DNA of 64,000 nt, from the NCBI GenBank assembly GCA_008364785.1, contig VTTJ01000008.1, positions 204,917-268,916 on the forward strand. Reading direction: 5' to 3'. Below are positions 39,726-48,863 of this stretch, piece after piece. This stretch comes from Bacillus sp. BGMRC 2118. Its GTDB lineage: Bacteria > Bacillota > Bacilli > Bacillales > SA4. Every line of letters starts with the position of its first letter. The first letter of the stretch is position 1. Under the pieces are notes generated by a model. The model was not told where the DNA came from. It saw nothing but the letters and a program-made list of their open reading frames with translations, and did not search any database. Both the position numbers and the translations under genes were made by a program.

Positions 39726-40708
39726 GGAAAGGGTTAGTACAAATGGAGTGGAACCAGCAAAAATGGCCACTAATCGTAAGCTTTCTGTTTATTACTTTAT
39801 TTCTACCACTTAATATCTACACGGATTATAAAACTTGGCAGACATACTCGTATACGAATGATCCATTTGAGGTTACATTTGATGGCAGAATGAGCTTTTA
39901 TTTGCTTGTAGCAATTGCATTTGCGGTGACAATTGGAATTAGCCAAATCGGAGGAGAACGATCAAAAGGGCACTTGGAGTATTCCTTCACATTACCGTAT
40001 TCAAGAGGAGAAATGTTTGTAAGTAAGGTTGTAGTGGGGGTACTTACTCTACTTACTGGTATCATACTTTCGTATTCATTAACAGGAATGATACTAACGT
40101 TTACAAGTGCAAACTCCTTATTCTTTCATGCATTCTTTATTTATATGACATTAGTTGTGTTAATGACTTATGCGTTAATTTTGGCAGCAGGTAGTTTAAC
40201 AGGAAATGTCTTTGCACAAGGATTAACGGCATTTAGCGTTGCAGTGTTACCTGTTCTTCTTGCATTTGTTTTATCAATGAATTTAGATCTAATGAATGAG
40301 AGGTTCTTTCATACAAGTCACTTTTACTTTGAACGCATAATGGAACAGGTGGTTAGTTACTCACCGATCTTTTATATCTTCTATGGTGGATTTGCGTTCG
40401 GACCTATTAATATGGATTTTGTGAATTTATGGGTACCGACTATTTATATATTTATATTTTTCACTATTGGTTATGTAGCTTTCACCAAGCAGCCTTATGA
40501 ACGAAATGGAAACTTCTTTCTATTTGAACAGCTAAATCGTCCAGTCCAATTTCTTGTCATTATTGTTGCCATTTTAGGATTTAGTGGGTTTGTTTTTTTC
40601 TCAACTAACCACTCATTTATCGGCTATTTAATAGGAGCCATTATTGGGGCTGTTATAGGGCTATTCGTCACAAGATTTACGATTTTTAAGAAAACAAAGC
40701 AGGCATAA
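39719..40708 (+). CDS. ABC-2-type permease, YtrC/YtrD-like
   Basis: A 329-residue membrane protein with about eight helices. ERSKGHLEYSFTLPYSRGEMF is the typical ABC-2 coupling segment. B. subtilis has two such genes, ytrC and ytrD; here only one is present. GGAGGGAGACGGAG overlaps the ytrB end and serves as ribosome site. Confidence 0.82.
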   Translation: MVRKGLVQMEWNQQKWPLIVSFLFITLFLPLNIYTDYKTWQTYSYTNDPFEVTFDGRMSFYLLVAIAFAVTIGISQIGGERSKGHLEYSFTLPYSRGEMFVSKVVVGVLTLLTGIILSYSLTGMILTFTSANSLFFHAFFIYMTLVVLMTYALILAAGSLTGNVFAQGLTAFSVAVLPVLLAFVLSMNLDLMNERFFHTSHFYFERIMEQVVSYSPIFYIFYGGFAFGPINMDFVNLWVPTIYIFIFFTIGYVAFTKQPYERNGNFFLFEQLNRPVQFLVIIVAILGFSGFVFFSTNHSFIGYLIGAIIGAVIGLFVTRFTIFKKTKQA

Positions 40709-40723
40709 ATCAGGGAGGCATTT

Positions 40724-41422
40724 ATGATAGAAGTTAAACAATTATTCCATTCATTTTTCGTTGGGAAAAAAGATCAGCAAAAAGAAATTCCTGTCTTAAA
40801 AGATATTTCATTAACTGTTCAGCAAGGAGAAATTGTATCTGTTGTAGGAAGAAGCGGATCTGGTAAATCAACATTGTTACATTTACTGTCTGGTTATATT
40901 CCTCCTGTATCAGGTCAAATATCAATTAAAGGAACAGATGTAACAAAATTTACTGAAAAACAATGGGCTAAATTCAGACTGGATCATCTCGGTTTTATTT
41001 TTCAAAACTTTCAACTCATACCGAGTCTCACAACTTTTGAAAATGTTGAACTCCCTTTAATACTAAAAGGGCTCTCACCAGAAGAAAGAAGTAACAGGGT
41101 TAAAAAACTATTAACGCGTGTGGGCCTCAATAAGCATATGAATCATTATCCAAATGAATTATCAGGAGGTCAACAGCAACGTGTTAGTATCGCGAGAGCT
41201 CTGATTACAGAGCCGAGTATCATATTAGCAGATGAACCTACGGGAAGTCTTGATACCGAAACAGAACAAGAGATCCTTTCTCTAATAAAGGAACTCAATA
41301 TTGAAAATAATATTACATTCTTTATCATCACACACGATGAAGAGGTAGCATCGTTCAGTCATCGAAAATTTATGTTGAAGGATGGAGTAATGATGAAAGA
41401 AGGTGTTTATCTTGAAGTTTAG
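40724..41422 (+). CDS. ytrE: ABC transporter ATPase YtrE (LolD/MacB type)
   Basis: A 232-residue ATPase: Walker A GRSGSGKST, Q-loop IFQNFQLIPSLT, signature LSGGQQQRVSIARAL, Walker [13 protein letters not shown]. The LolD/MacB family works with FtsX-like mechanotransmission permeases, and such a gene (ytrF) follows, overlapping by 11 bases. AGGGAGG precedes the ATG. Confidence 0.9.
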   Translation: MIEVKQLFHSFFVGKKDQQKEIPVLKDISLTVQQGEIVSVVGRSGSGKSTLLHLLSGYIPPVSGQISIKGTDVTKFTEKQWAKFRLDHLGFIFQNFQLIPSLTTFENVELPLILKGLSPEERSNRVKKLLTRVGLNKHMNHYPNELSGGQQQRVSIARALITEPSIILADEPTGSLDTETEQEILSLIKELNIENNITFFIITHDEEVASFSHRKFMLKDGVMMKEGVYLEV

Positions 41423-42701
41423 GGATCAAGTGAATTTAGTACGAAGGAATATGAAGAAGAACAGACTGAGAGTATTTATGACCATCCTCGCAACAACAAT
41501 GGGGTGCGCATTTCTCATCATGATTGCTTCAGTTGGGTTTGGTATTCATAAGAGTATAACGGAAGAAATAAAAAAGCAGCAAATGTTAACTGAAATACAA
41601 GTGAATGGATCAGAAGATAAAAATGGTTACAAAGAAGTGACGAAGGAAGATGTTGAAAAAATAAAAAATATAGACGGTGTGAAGGCGGTTGTTGCTAGGA
41701 GCTCTTCTATGGGGCAACTGGAGGCAAACTTTGAAGACCGGAAAAATGAAGTAAATGGTGTTATTACAAATATGGAAGAGGAAATAAAAGCGGGAATGAT
41801 GCTAGATCGAGGAAGGCTACCTGAAAAAGAAAATGAAATAGTTATAGGTTATCATTTTGCCAGCCATCTTTTAACCGAAAAAGAACGAACTTCAGAATCC
41901 CGAGAAGGAGAGTTAAAAGGATATACAGGTGAACTGCTTAATAAAGAGATCTCTTTTACACTAACTAATGAAATAAACGAGGAAACGGTAACGAAGGAAT
42001 TCACATTTAAGGTAGTAGGAATTACGAAAGAACCATCACGTGATTGGGTAGTAGATACGAATGTTTACGTAGGTGAATCTCTAAGAGAAGAGTTAATTCC
42101 ATCAGGCAGTATTCCAGCTGATCTTGAAATGCCTTTATATAATCAAGTAAATGCCTATGCCATAAACATGCAGGCAGTCCAAAGCGTTACAGACGAACTA
42201 AAAGATAACGATTATTTAGTATACTCCGTAACAGAAGAACTTGAACAGTTGAATATGTTTTTCACTGCTTTGAAGGCAGGATTAATCTTTGTTGGAACAG
42301 TAGCGGTATTAATTGCTTCTATCGGTATTTTTAATACGATGACGATGGCAGTTACAGAGCGCACGCAGGAAATCGGTATTATGAAAGCGGTCGGTGCAGA
42401 GCCCACTATTATTAAGCGCTTATTTTTAATGGAAAGTGCATACATTGGCATTATGGGATCTTTCATTGGAGTCGTCATTTCTTATGCCATCAGCATTTTA
42501 GCAAATAAATTGATCCCAATTATTATAAACTCCACTACAAATTCAGAGGGGCCAATGGATTTTACTTTTTCCTACATCCCTGTTTCACTCGTCTTGATTG
42601 CAACAGTTATTAGTATAGGAGTTGCCATAATTTCAGGATTAAGACCAGCAATGAAAGCAACAAGTATTAATGTGTTGTCAGCACTAAGAAGAGAATTATA
42701 A
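41412..42701 (+). CDS. ytrF: FtsX/MacB-type permease YtrF
   Basis: A 429-residue permease: one N-terminal helix (TILATTMGCAFLIMIASVG), a large extracytoplasmic MacB-like domain (~45-280) and three C-terminal helices of FtsX type (ERTQEIGIMKAVGA between the first two). TTG at 41412 gives MKFRDQV, like the B. subtilis YtrF N-terminus as I recall it, after GAAGGTG; a GTG at 41403 is the alternative. Last gene of the operon, which probably combines a YtrB-permease importer-type unit with a YtrE-YtrF MacB-like unit. Confidence 0.87.
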   Translation: MKFRDQVNLVRRNMKKNRLRVFMTILATTMGCAFLIMIASVGFGIHKSITEEIKKQQMLTEIQVNGSEDKNGYKEVTKEDVEKIKNIDGVKAVVARSSSMGQLEANFEDRKNEVNGVITNMEEEIKAGMMLDRGRLPEKENEIVIGYHFASHLLTEKERTSESREGELKGYTGELLNKEISFTLTNEINEETVTKEFTFKVVGITKEPSRDWVVDTNVYVGESLREELIPSGSIPADLEMPLYNQVNAYAINMQAVQSVTDELKDNDYLVYSVTEELEQLNMFFTALKAGLIFVGTVAVLIASIGIFNTMTMAVTERTQEIGIMKAVGAEPTIIKRLFLMESAYIGIMGSFIGVVISYAISILANKLIPIIINSTTNSEGPMDFTFSYIPVSLVLIATVISIGVAIISGLRPAMKATSINVLSALRREL

Positions 42702-42709
42702 GACTGTGT

Positions 42710-42739
42710 AGACCTATTTAAGAAATAGGTCTTTCTTTT
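42710..42739 (+). terminator. Terminator of the ytr operon
   Basis: AGACCTATTT / AAATAGGTCT hairpin followed by TTCTTTT. Confidence 0.85.
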
Positions 42740-42878
42740 ATGAAAAATGTAACAATTGTGTCTAATTAAACGTTCATTTGTTCTATGAATAAATTATTGA
42801 CTCAAGATACAAAGCGGATAGCGAAGAAGGAGATTACTAGTCAATGAAGAATAGTAGTGATTGTAAGGGAGGGATTCT

Positions 42879-43358
42879 ATGAACACGATTACGATTCATG
42901 AAGTGAATGCACACAATTTTAACTCCGTCATAAATCTTAAGTTAGCAGACTTTCAAAAGGATTATATTGCATCAAATGTTTATTCCATTGCAGAGTCAAA
43001 GGTTAATTCATGTTATACGCCTTATTCTATAAATCTAGGAAAAGAGGTTATTGGGTTTGTTATGACAGATTATGATCCGAATCTTGAGGATCAGAATAAA
43101 TACTGGATCCCAAGATTTATGATTGATGCTCGCTACCAGGGAAAAGGTTATGGAAAGCAAGGCATGCAAGTTATTCTAAAAGGCTTATTTACAAATGAAG
43201 ACTGTTCTTTTGTTCGCTTATCAACTGAACCTTCCAATGTGGCAGCCATTAGATTTTATGAATCTCTCGGTTTTGTTCAAACCGGCGAACTTCTTGAAGA
43301 AACAGAAGTAATCCTGCAACTGAATAAGGAGATGTGGCATTTTGGTGCTAGTTTATAA
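42879..43358 (+). CDS. GNAT acetyltransferase, diamine/polyamine-acetyltransferase-like
   Basis: A 159-residue GNAT enzyme. Acetyl-CoA-binding loop RYQGKGYGKQGM, then AIRFYESLGFVQTGE. The N-terminal half (DYIASNVYSIAES, VIGFVMTDYDPN) resembles BltD/SpeG-like spermidine acetyltransferases, but the substrate is not certain. GGGAGGG precedes the ATG. The next gene overlaps its 3' end. Confidence 0.85.
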   Translation: MNTITIHEVNAHNFNSVINLKLADFQKDYIASNVYSIAESKVNSCYTPYSINLGKEVIGFVMTDYDPNLEDQNKYWIPRFMIDARYQGKGYGKQGMQVILKGLFTNEDCSFVRLSTEPSNVAAIRFYESLGFVQTGELLEETEVILQLNKEMWHFGASL

Positions 43359-43860
43359 GAGAATTCGTGTAATCGGATCAGTTGCAAGTGGTAAAACTAC
43401 GTTGTCTAAACAGCTATCTACTAAGTTACATATTCCATATTATGAATTAGATAATGTGGTCTGGAAAAGGACAGCATACGGTGATGTTCGTCATACAGAT
43501 GAAGAACGAGATGCAATGATGCAATCTATTACTCAATCAGAACAATGGATAATTGAAGGAGTGCATAGTGGGGAATGGGTCAAATGCAGCTTTGAAAAGG
43601 CAGACGTCATTATACTATTAAATCCACACTTTTTTGTTAGGGACGGTAGAATTATTAAACGGTTTATCCGTCAAATGTTTGGAATTGAAGGCTCGCATTA
43701 TAAACCGACAATAGAGATGTTTTTTAAAATGTTTAAATGGAACCGTCAATTTGAAAAGGAATACGAACAACTAGTAGAGCAGTTAAGTCAATTTGATGAT
43801 AAGCTTGTGATGATTAGTACGAAACGAGAAGTAAAGAATCTCCTAACGCAATTAAACTAG
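43342..43860 (+). CDS. P-loop kinase-like protein (topology-modulation/FlaR-like)
   Basis: A 172-residue P-loop protein with Walker A GSVASGKTTLSKQL and the small adenylate-kinase-like fold. YELDNVVWKR, WIIEGVHSGEW and VIILLNPHFF are typical of proteins labelled topology modulation protein; the true substrate is unknown. It starts at TTG 43342 or GTG 43345 inside the acetyltransferase gene, with AAGGAG upstream, so the two are translationally coupled. Confidence 0.8.
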   Translation: MVLVYKRIRVIGSVASGKTTLSKQLSTKLHIPYYELDNVVWKRTAYGDVRHTDEERDAMMQSITQSEQWIIEGVHSGEWVKCSFEKADVIILLNPHFFVRDGRIIKRFIRQMFGIEGSHYKPTIEMFFKMFKWNRQFEKEYEQLVEQLSQFDDKLVMISTKREVKNLLTQLN

Positions 43861-44046
43861 TTCAGTAGAATAACTGCTTGATTTTTAAAGAGAAATTTCA
43901 TTTGGATACGTTTACCATAATATGCATCAACGGTTGGTACATAGGGATTAAAACAGTCAAAAATGCTAGCGGGAAATTTTGGGTAATGAAAACCTCTTTG
44001 CAAACTGATAGTTTAGTAGGTGAGCAAAAAACTAGGAGGTTTTAAC

Positions 44047-44646
44047 ATGAAATGGATGAAAAAACTAGCGATTGCATCAACACTAACGATTGGATTGTTT
44101 GCATTTCAAACACAATTTGCAGATGCTGCATCTTTTACACATACAGTAAAGAGTGGAGAGACATTTTATAAAATAAGCAGCCATTATGGCGTACCCACTT
44201 CTTCTATTCAACGAATTAACAATAGATACAATTCCGCTTTGTATGCAGGAGAGAAAATTACAATTCCACATATTCCAACTAGCTACGAAAGAGATTTACT
44301 TGCTAGATTAGTATATGCTGAGGCAAAAGGAGAAACTTATGCAGGGAAAGTAGCTGTAGCAACGGTTGTATTAAATCGTGTAGATAGTAAATTATTCCCT
44401 AACACGGTTGCAGGTGTTATTACAGAACGCTCAGCTGGTGGGTATTATGCTTTTTCGCCAGTACAAAATGGAACAATTAGTATAGCAGCTGATGCTGAAT
44501 CAAAACGTGCTGTTCAAGAAGCATTGATGTATCGCGGGAAAGGTGGACAATCTTTGTACTTCTATAATCCGAAAACTGCTCAAAGTACTTGGATTTTAAC
44601 TCGTCCAACCACTGTAAAAATCGGAAATCATGTATTTGCAAAGTAA
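44047..44646 (+). CDS. ykvT: Cell-wall hydrolase YkvT (LysM + SleB-type)
   Basis: A 199-residue exported enzyme: signal peptide ending ADA-AS, a LysM peptidoglycan-binding motif (~33-78; HTVKSGETFYKIS…AGEKITIP) and a SleB-type hydrolase domain (LARLVYAEAKGETYAGKVAV, with the catalytic Glu; YAFSPVQNG). SleB-type enzymes cleave cortex peptidoglycan during germination; YkvT has the same two domains. ATG at 44047 after AGGAGG; the longer frame is rejected. Terminator follows directly. Confidence 0.9.
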   Translation: MKWMKKLAIASTLTIGLFAFQTQFADAASFTHTVKSGETFYKISSHYGVPTSSIQRINNRYNSALYAGEKITIPHIPTSYERDLLARLVYAEAKGETYAGKVAVATVVLNRVDSKLFPNTVAGVITERSAGGYYAFSPVQNGTISIAADAESKRAVQEALMYRGKGGQSLYFYNPKTAQSTWILTRPTTVKIGNHVFAK

Positions 44647-44647
44647 G

Positions 44648-44675
44648 AAAAGGAGTGGCTAGCCACTCCTTTTTA
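44648..44675. terminator. Bidirectional terminator between ykvT and mgtE
   Basis: AGGAGTGGCTAGCCACTCCT perfect palindrome with A run before and T run after. Confidence 0.92.
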
Positions 44676-44697
44676 CTTGATTATAGCAAACAAATTC

Positions 44698-46059
44698 TCA
44701 CATTAAATGCTTAATAAAAACAGTTGCAATTCCAAAATATGTGAGCATTGAAAAAATATCATTGATCGTTGTAATGAGTGGACCTGATGCAACTGCCGGG
44801 TCAATTTTTAACTTATATAAAACTAACGGTATGATGGTACCGGCTAATGTTCCGATAATGAGAGTTAGAAATAAGGAACTGCCAACTACGATTCCGAGAA
44901 TGAAATCATCCTGCCAAACGTATGCGATTAAGGTAATAAGAATACTACATATAATACCGATAATGAGTCCGACACCAAATTCACGCATGACTAGTCTCCA
45001 GACTAATGACTTCGTGACATCGCGAGTAACAAGTCCTCTAACGACAACTGCCAGTGATTGTGTTCCTGTATTTCCGGTCATTCCTGCTATCATTGGCATA
45101 AAAAAGGCAAGAGCTACAACTTTATTAAGAGTATCCTCAAATCCGCTGATAATTCCTCCGGAAATAATACCGATAAATAATAATAAAATTAACCAAGGTA
45201 ATCTCCGATAGGCAGCAACCCATGCTTTCGTCTCAAAATCAATAGATTTACCAGTTGCAGATAACTTCTCAATATCTTCATTTGCCTCTTGAATTACGAC
45301 ATCTATAATATCATCGATTGTGATAATTCCTCTTAATACATTGTCATGATCAACAACAGGAATAGCTAGGAAATCGTACCGTTCGATAACAGTGGCAACT
45401 TCCTCCTGATCCATGTCAACCGGGACAGCAATAACTCTTTCGTACATAATGTCAGATATTTTGGAGTCAATATCAGCAAGTAAAATATCACGGTAAGAAA
45501 CTACACCAACAAGTTTTTTCTCATAATCGATGACATATAAATAATTAATCGTCTCTGAAAATTCCGCAAATGTTTTCAATTTATCAACGGTTTCTCTTAC
45601 TGTAAAATAGTCTCGTATCCAAACAAATCGGTTTGTCATCAATCTTCCGGCAGTTTCTGGCTCAAAGCTCATTAATTGTTGAACAGCTTCTGACTCTGCC
45701 TGGTTCATACTGGATAAATAACCTTCTTGCTCATCAGGAGATAAATCTTCTAGTAATGTAGCGAGATCATCGTTATCCATTTCATCCATAACCTTACCGG
45801 TTTTTTCTATGCCAAGCTTATTTAGTATTTCTAATTGAAGTTCTTTGTCGTCCAATTCTTCAACCATATCGGCAATTTGTTCTGTAGTTAAATATAGAAG
45901 AAATCGATAACGATGCTTTTCAGGTAGAAGAGTATAAAGCTTTGCTAAATCATAAGGCTGTAATTCATCAAAAATCGCGATTAATTCTCTCTTTTTTCCT
46001 TCCTTTAGTGCTTTAATAACTTTTAATGCAATTTGGTTCTCTGAAAGATTTGCAATCAT
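44698..46059 (-). CDS. mgtE: Magnesium transporter MgtE
   Basis: A 453-residue Mg2+ channel: N-terminal helical domain (~20-130) with acidic motifs (EELDDKELQ, DEMDNDDLATLLEDL), two CBS domains (~135-255), a plug helix and five C-terminal membrane helices including the pore motif GMTGNTGTQSLA. Mg2+ bound in the cytosolic domains closes the channel. GGGAGGTGG precedes the ATG. No M-box riboswitch is visible in the short leader. Confidence 0.94.
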   Translation of the reverse strand: MIANLSENQIALKVIKALKEGKKRELIAIFDELQPYDLAKLYTLLPEKHRYRFLLYLTTEQIADMVEELDDKELQLEILNKLGIEKTGKVMDEMDNDDLATLLEDLSPDEQEGYLSSMNQAESEAVQQLMSFEPETAGRLMTNRFVWIRDYFTVRETVDKLKTFAEFSETINYLYVIDYEKKLVGVVSYRDILLADIDSKISDIMYERVIAVPVDMDQEEVATVIERYDFLAIPVVDHDNVLRGIITIDDIIDVVIQEANEDIEKLSATGKSIDFETKAWVAAYRRLPWLILLLFIGIISGGIISGFEDTLNKVVALAFFMPMIAGMTGNTGTQSLAVVVRGLVTRDVTKSLVWRLVMREFGVGLIIGIICSILITLIAYVWQDDFILGIVVGSSLFLTLIIGTLAGTIIPLVLYKLKIDPAVASGPLITTINDIFSMLTYFGIATVFIKHLM

Positions 46060-46110
46060 TTCTTGGCCACCTCCCCAGTCTTCTCTATCTTGTAGCCAGA
46101 GCTTGTAGTA

Positions 46111-46704
46111 TTACTTCCCTATTAATCCATAGAAAAACATGTGTAAGAGCTCCTTACTAACAGAATCACCACGATGTTTTATCAAAGTTGCCAAGGTGGA
46201 TGACTCTTTGTTCAGAATCTGTAAATAAAATAATATAATTTCGATTGAAAGTTCAGGATTAATATGTCCCGATTGTTGACCTTGCTTCACGAAATGAACA
46301 AATAACGGAATTGCCTTTTCTTCGGAAAATTGTTGTAGAAATCCTTGTAACTCTTTATCTTTTTGAAGAGCAGCTTCAATAATCTCAGGATTTAGCTCTT
46401 TTGTACTATTTATTTTGTCTAAAATATACAGTTCAATTCTGGTCTCGTAAGATAGCTCCTCATTTAGAAGCAGTAATTGATATTGTTCATATTTTTCATT
46501 TGTATAATCCATTATGACTTCGCGAAGAAGGTGTTCCTTATTTTCAAAATGATTATAAATGGTAACTTGTGAGACGTTAGCTTTTTTGGCAATATCAACT
46601 ATTTTTACCTTTTTCACACCATATTCTGAGAACAGTGTGAATGCTGCCTGCATAATGCTCTTTCTTTTTCGAGCTTTTAGCTTATCCGGATTTAACAAGT
46701 TCAT
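46111..46704 (-). CDS. TetR-family regulator
   Basis: A 197-residue repressor with helix-turn-helix ARKRKSIMQAAFTLFSEYGV … ANVSQVTIYNHFENKEHLL and a C-terminal ligand domain. It is divergent from the ABC transporter genes and likely controls them through the palindrome at 46769-46779. The start is uncertain: ATG at 46704 is chosen, though no strong ribosome site is visible. Confidence 0.82.
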   Translation of the reverse strand: MNLLNPDKLKARKRKSIMQAAFTLFSEYGVKKVKIVDIAKKANVSQVTIYNHFENKEHLLREVIMDYTNEKYEQYQLLLLNEELSYETRIELYILDKINSTKELNPEIIEAALQKDKELQGFLQQFSEEKAIPLFVHFVKQGQQSGHINPELSIEIILFYLQILNKESSTLATLIKHRGDSVSKELLHMFFYGLIGK

Positions 46705-46762
46705 CACCCATAAAAACAATAGCAGAAAACGAACTGATTACCAATAAGAAATTAAAATATGA

Positions 46763-46790
46763 TTGACTTATACTGTATAGGTAATATAAT
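46763..46790 (+). promoter_or_regulatory. Promoter of the ABC pair with palindromic TetR-type operator
   Basis: TTGACT, 16-bp spacer and TATAAT. The spacer contains the perfect 11-bp palindrome TATACTGTATA (46769-46779), the expected site for the adjacent TetR protein. Confidence 0.65.
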
Positions 46791-46844
46791 AAAAGTGAAA
46801 TATTTCATATAAAAAATTTCATTCTTTAAAAAGGGGAATGCCAA

Positions 46845-47768
46845 ATGATTAAAATTGATAATTTAACGAAGGTATTTCCGAACGGGAAAGGGATATTTGA
46901 TGTCTCGTTTGAAGTGAAGCAGGGAGAGGTATTTGGATATTTAGGTCCTAACGGGGCAGGAAAATCAACAACGATTAGACAACTGATGGGCTTTAGTAAA
47001 CCTACAAATGGTGCGGCTTTCATTAATGAAAAAAATGTTTGGAAAGAGTCTGGAACAATACTCAAGCATGTGGGCTATCTTCCTGGTGAAATTACCTTCT
47101 TAGAAGGGATGACTGGTTTTGAGTTCATAGAGCTAATGGAGGGGATGAGAGGGACAAAGGACGTATCACTACGAAACAAGCTGATTGAACGGTTCCAGTT
47201 TGATCCCAAGACACCGATTAGAAAAATGTCTAAAGGTATGAAGCAGAAGGTGGCAATTGTTACTGCATTTATGCATGATCCAGGAGTATTGATATTAGAT
47301 GAACCAACTAGTGGACTAGATCCTTTAATGCAAAGAGTGTTTATTGAATTAATTTTAGAAGAAAAGAATAAAGGCAAGACCATTTTAATGAGTTCACATA
47401 GCTTTCATGAAATTGAAAGAACGTGTGATGTGGTAGGAATTATTAAGGATGGGAAGATTGTAGCGATAGAAGATAGCAAAACTGTATTACGGAAACAAAG
47501 AAAAGTATTTGATGTACAGGTGCATTCATTAGAGGATGCAGAAAAATTACATTCATTAAAGTTAAACGAAATGATAATTGCAGAACATGAACTTACGTTT
47601 TCATTTGCTGTTACAGGAAATCCTAATTCATTTATACAAGCATTGTCTGGTGTAAATGTCACAAATCTTTCGGTTCGTACACAAGATTTAGAAGAATTAT
47701 TCATGCACTATTACGATCGAAAGGTGGCGATAGAAGATGAGCCTTTACTTAATAAAAGCAATGTATAA
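46845..47768 (+). CDS. ABC transporter ATPase
   Basis: A 307-residue ATPase: Walker A GPNGAGKST, signature MSKGMKQKVAIVTAF, Walker B VLILDEPTSGLD, H-loop SSHSFHE. The long C-terminal extension (~210-307) is typical of ABC-2 drug or bacteriocin exporters. AAAGGGGAA precedes the ATG. Overlaps the permease gene by 32 bases. Confidence 0.9.
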   Translation: MIKIDNLTKVFPNGKGIFDVSFEVKQGEVFGYLGPNGAGKSTTIRQLMGFSKPTNGAAFINEKNVWKESGTILKHVGYLPGEITFLEGMTGFEFIELMEGMRGTKDVSLRNKLIERFQFDPKTPIRKMSKGMKQKVAIVTAFMHDPGVLILDEPTSGLDPLMQRVFIELILEEKNKGKTILMSSHSFHEIERTCDVVGIIKDGKIVAIEDSKTVLRKQRKVFDVQVHSLEDAEKLHSLKLNEMIIAEHELTFSFAVTGNPNSFIQALSGVNVTNLSVRTQDLEELFMHYYDRKVAIEDEPLLNKSNV

Positions 47769-48543
47769 AACGAACGGTAAGATTATAGGAGGAATAGCTG
47801 TAACAAGTTTTTTATATTTATGGCTGATTATATGGTTGTATCCAACCATTGCTGACTCTGAGGCAATGGATGAGTTACTTAAATCAATGCCTCCAGAAAT
47901 GATGAGTGCATTCGGACTATCACAAGGTTTTGGAAGTATAGAAGCATTTATTGCAGGAGAGTACTTTGGGTTATTGTATATAATTATTTGCTTAGTTTAT
48001 GTTGTGTTGGTTTCAACAGCACTGGTTGCTAGATTGAACGATCATGGCTCTATGGCATATCTACTAGCAACTGGAATGACGAGAAAGAAAGTAATCATGA
48101 CTCAAATCTTTGTACTGGTTTCAGGTTTATTCTTTATTTCTTTATTCACTTATTTGTCGGGGGTTACCGGTACGAGAATACTTATTGAAGATGTTTCGAT
48201 AGACAATACCCAATTTTTACGATTAAATATTGTCGGTTTCCTTTTATTTTTTGCAATTAGTAGTTATAGCTTTCTAGTTTCTTGCATTGTTTCTGATGAG
48301 AAGAAGGCACTTGGAATTTCAGCAGGAATCTCATTATTATTTTTTATGATTGATTTGGCAGGCAAGATGAGTGAAAAACTTGATTGGCTTCGGAGCTTAA
48401 GTCTCTTTTCTTTGTTTGAACCACAAGAGATTGCTACAGGCAATCAAGACATCCTCGTTATTTCTCTCGTATTAGTACTGATAGGCATACTATTCTATAG
48501 CCTATCAATCATGATCTTTAAAAAACGAGATCTTCCATTATAG
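47737..48543 (+). CDS. ABC-2-type permease
   Basis: A 268-residue permease with six helices (MYKTNGKIIGGIAVTSFLYL at the start). ARLNDHGSMAYLLATGMTRKK is the coupling region. It forms an exporter with the upstream ATPase, probably repressed by the divergent TetR protein; the substrate is unknown. Confidence 0.87.
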   Translation: MSLYLIKAMYKTNGKIIGGIAVTSFLYLWLIIWLYPTIADSEAMDELLKSMPPEMMSAFGLSQGFGSIEAFIAGEYFGLLYIIICLVYVVLVSTALVARLNDHGSMAYLLATGMTRKKVIMTQIFVLVSGLFFISLFTYLSGVTGTRILIEDVSIDNTQFLRLNIVGFLLFFAISSYSFLVSCIVSDEKKALGISAGISLLFFMIDLAGKMSEKLDWLRSLSLFSLFEPQEIATGNQDILVISLVLVLIGILFYSLSIMIFKKRDLPL

Positions 48544-48545
48544 AA

Positions 48546-48577
48546 ATAGCCAGTTGCGAAATAAAGCAACTGGCTTT
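48546..48577 (+). terminator. Terminator of the ABC pair
   Basis: AGCCAGTTGC / GCAACTGGCT hairpin with TTTCTG following. Confidence 0.82.
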
Positions 48578-48599
48578 CTGTCTATTTATGTACATTCAG

Positions 48600-48764
48600 T
48601 TAACCGATATTTTTAATTAAATCCTCTTTATTTCTTCTTAGGAGCTCATTGAGTAACAAGTATTTTAATTCTTGAAGACCTTTCATTTGAGGGTGCCGGA
48701 GAACAGATAAGTACATTTGATAGATCGTCTCATCTGAGAGGTTTGACAGTTTGTTGGTAATAAT
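48600..48764 (-). CDS. Small Sda-like protein, probable AUU start
   Basis: About 54 residues. The segment LSDETIYQMYLSVL … ELKYLLLNELLRRN has the two-helix pattern of Sda (LSDELLIESY … FIELIENEIKRR), the checkpoint inhibitor that blocks KinA-type sporulation kinases. There is no ATG, GTG or TTG after the excellent AAAGGAGG; the codon at the right spacing is ATT (48764-48762), so a rare AUU start is inferred. An ATG further upstream in frame (MKEGILL) overlaps the likely -10 box and would not be transcribed. Family assignment is tentative. Confidence 0.5.
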   Translation of the reverse strand: MITNKLSNLSDETIYQMYLSVLRHPQMKGLQELKYLLLNELLRRNKEDLIKNIG

Positions 48765-48792
48765 AAGAATACCTCCTTTATTACTATTTAAC

Positions 48793-48821
48793 AGTATACC
48801 TTCTTTCATTTCAATTTTTAA
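48793..48821 (-). promoter_or_regulatory. Promoter of the Sda-like gene
   Basis: On the minus strand TTAAAA, 17-bp spacer and TATACT. Transcription would begin about 12 bases before the AAAGGAGG, that is, downstream of the in-frame ATG. Confidence 0.55.
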
Positions 48822-48863
48822 TATGCTAGGATCTATCATTATATAGATGAAAGGGAAAATGAA

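Noticed and set aside
46060..46110. Search for an M-box riboswitch before mgtE
   Set aside because: Only about 50 bases separate mgtE from the TetR gene, too few for an M-box, and no aptamer pattern is visible.
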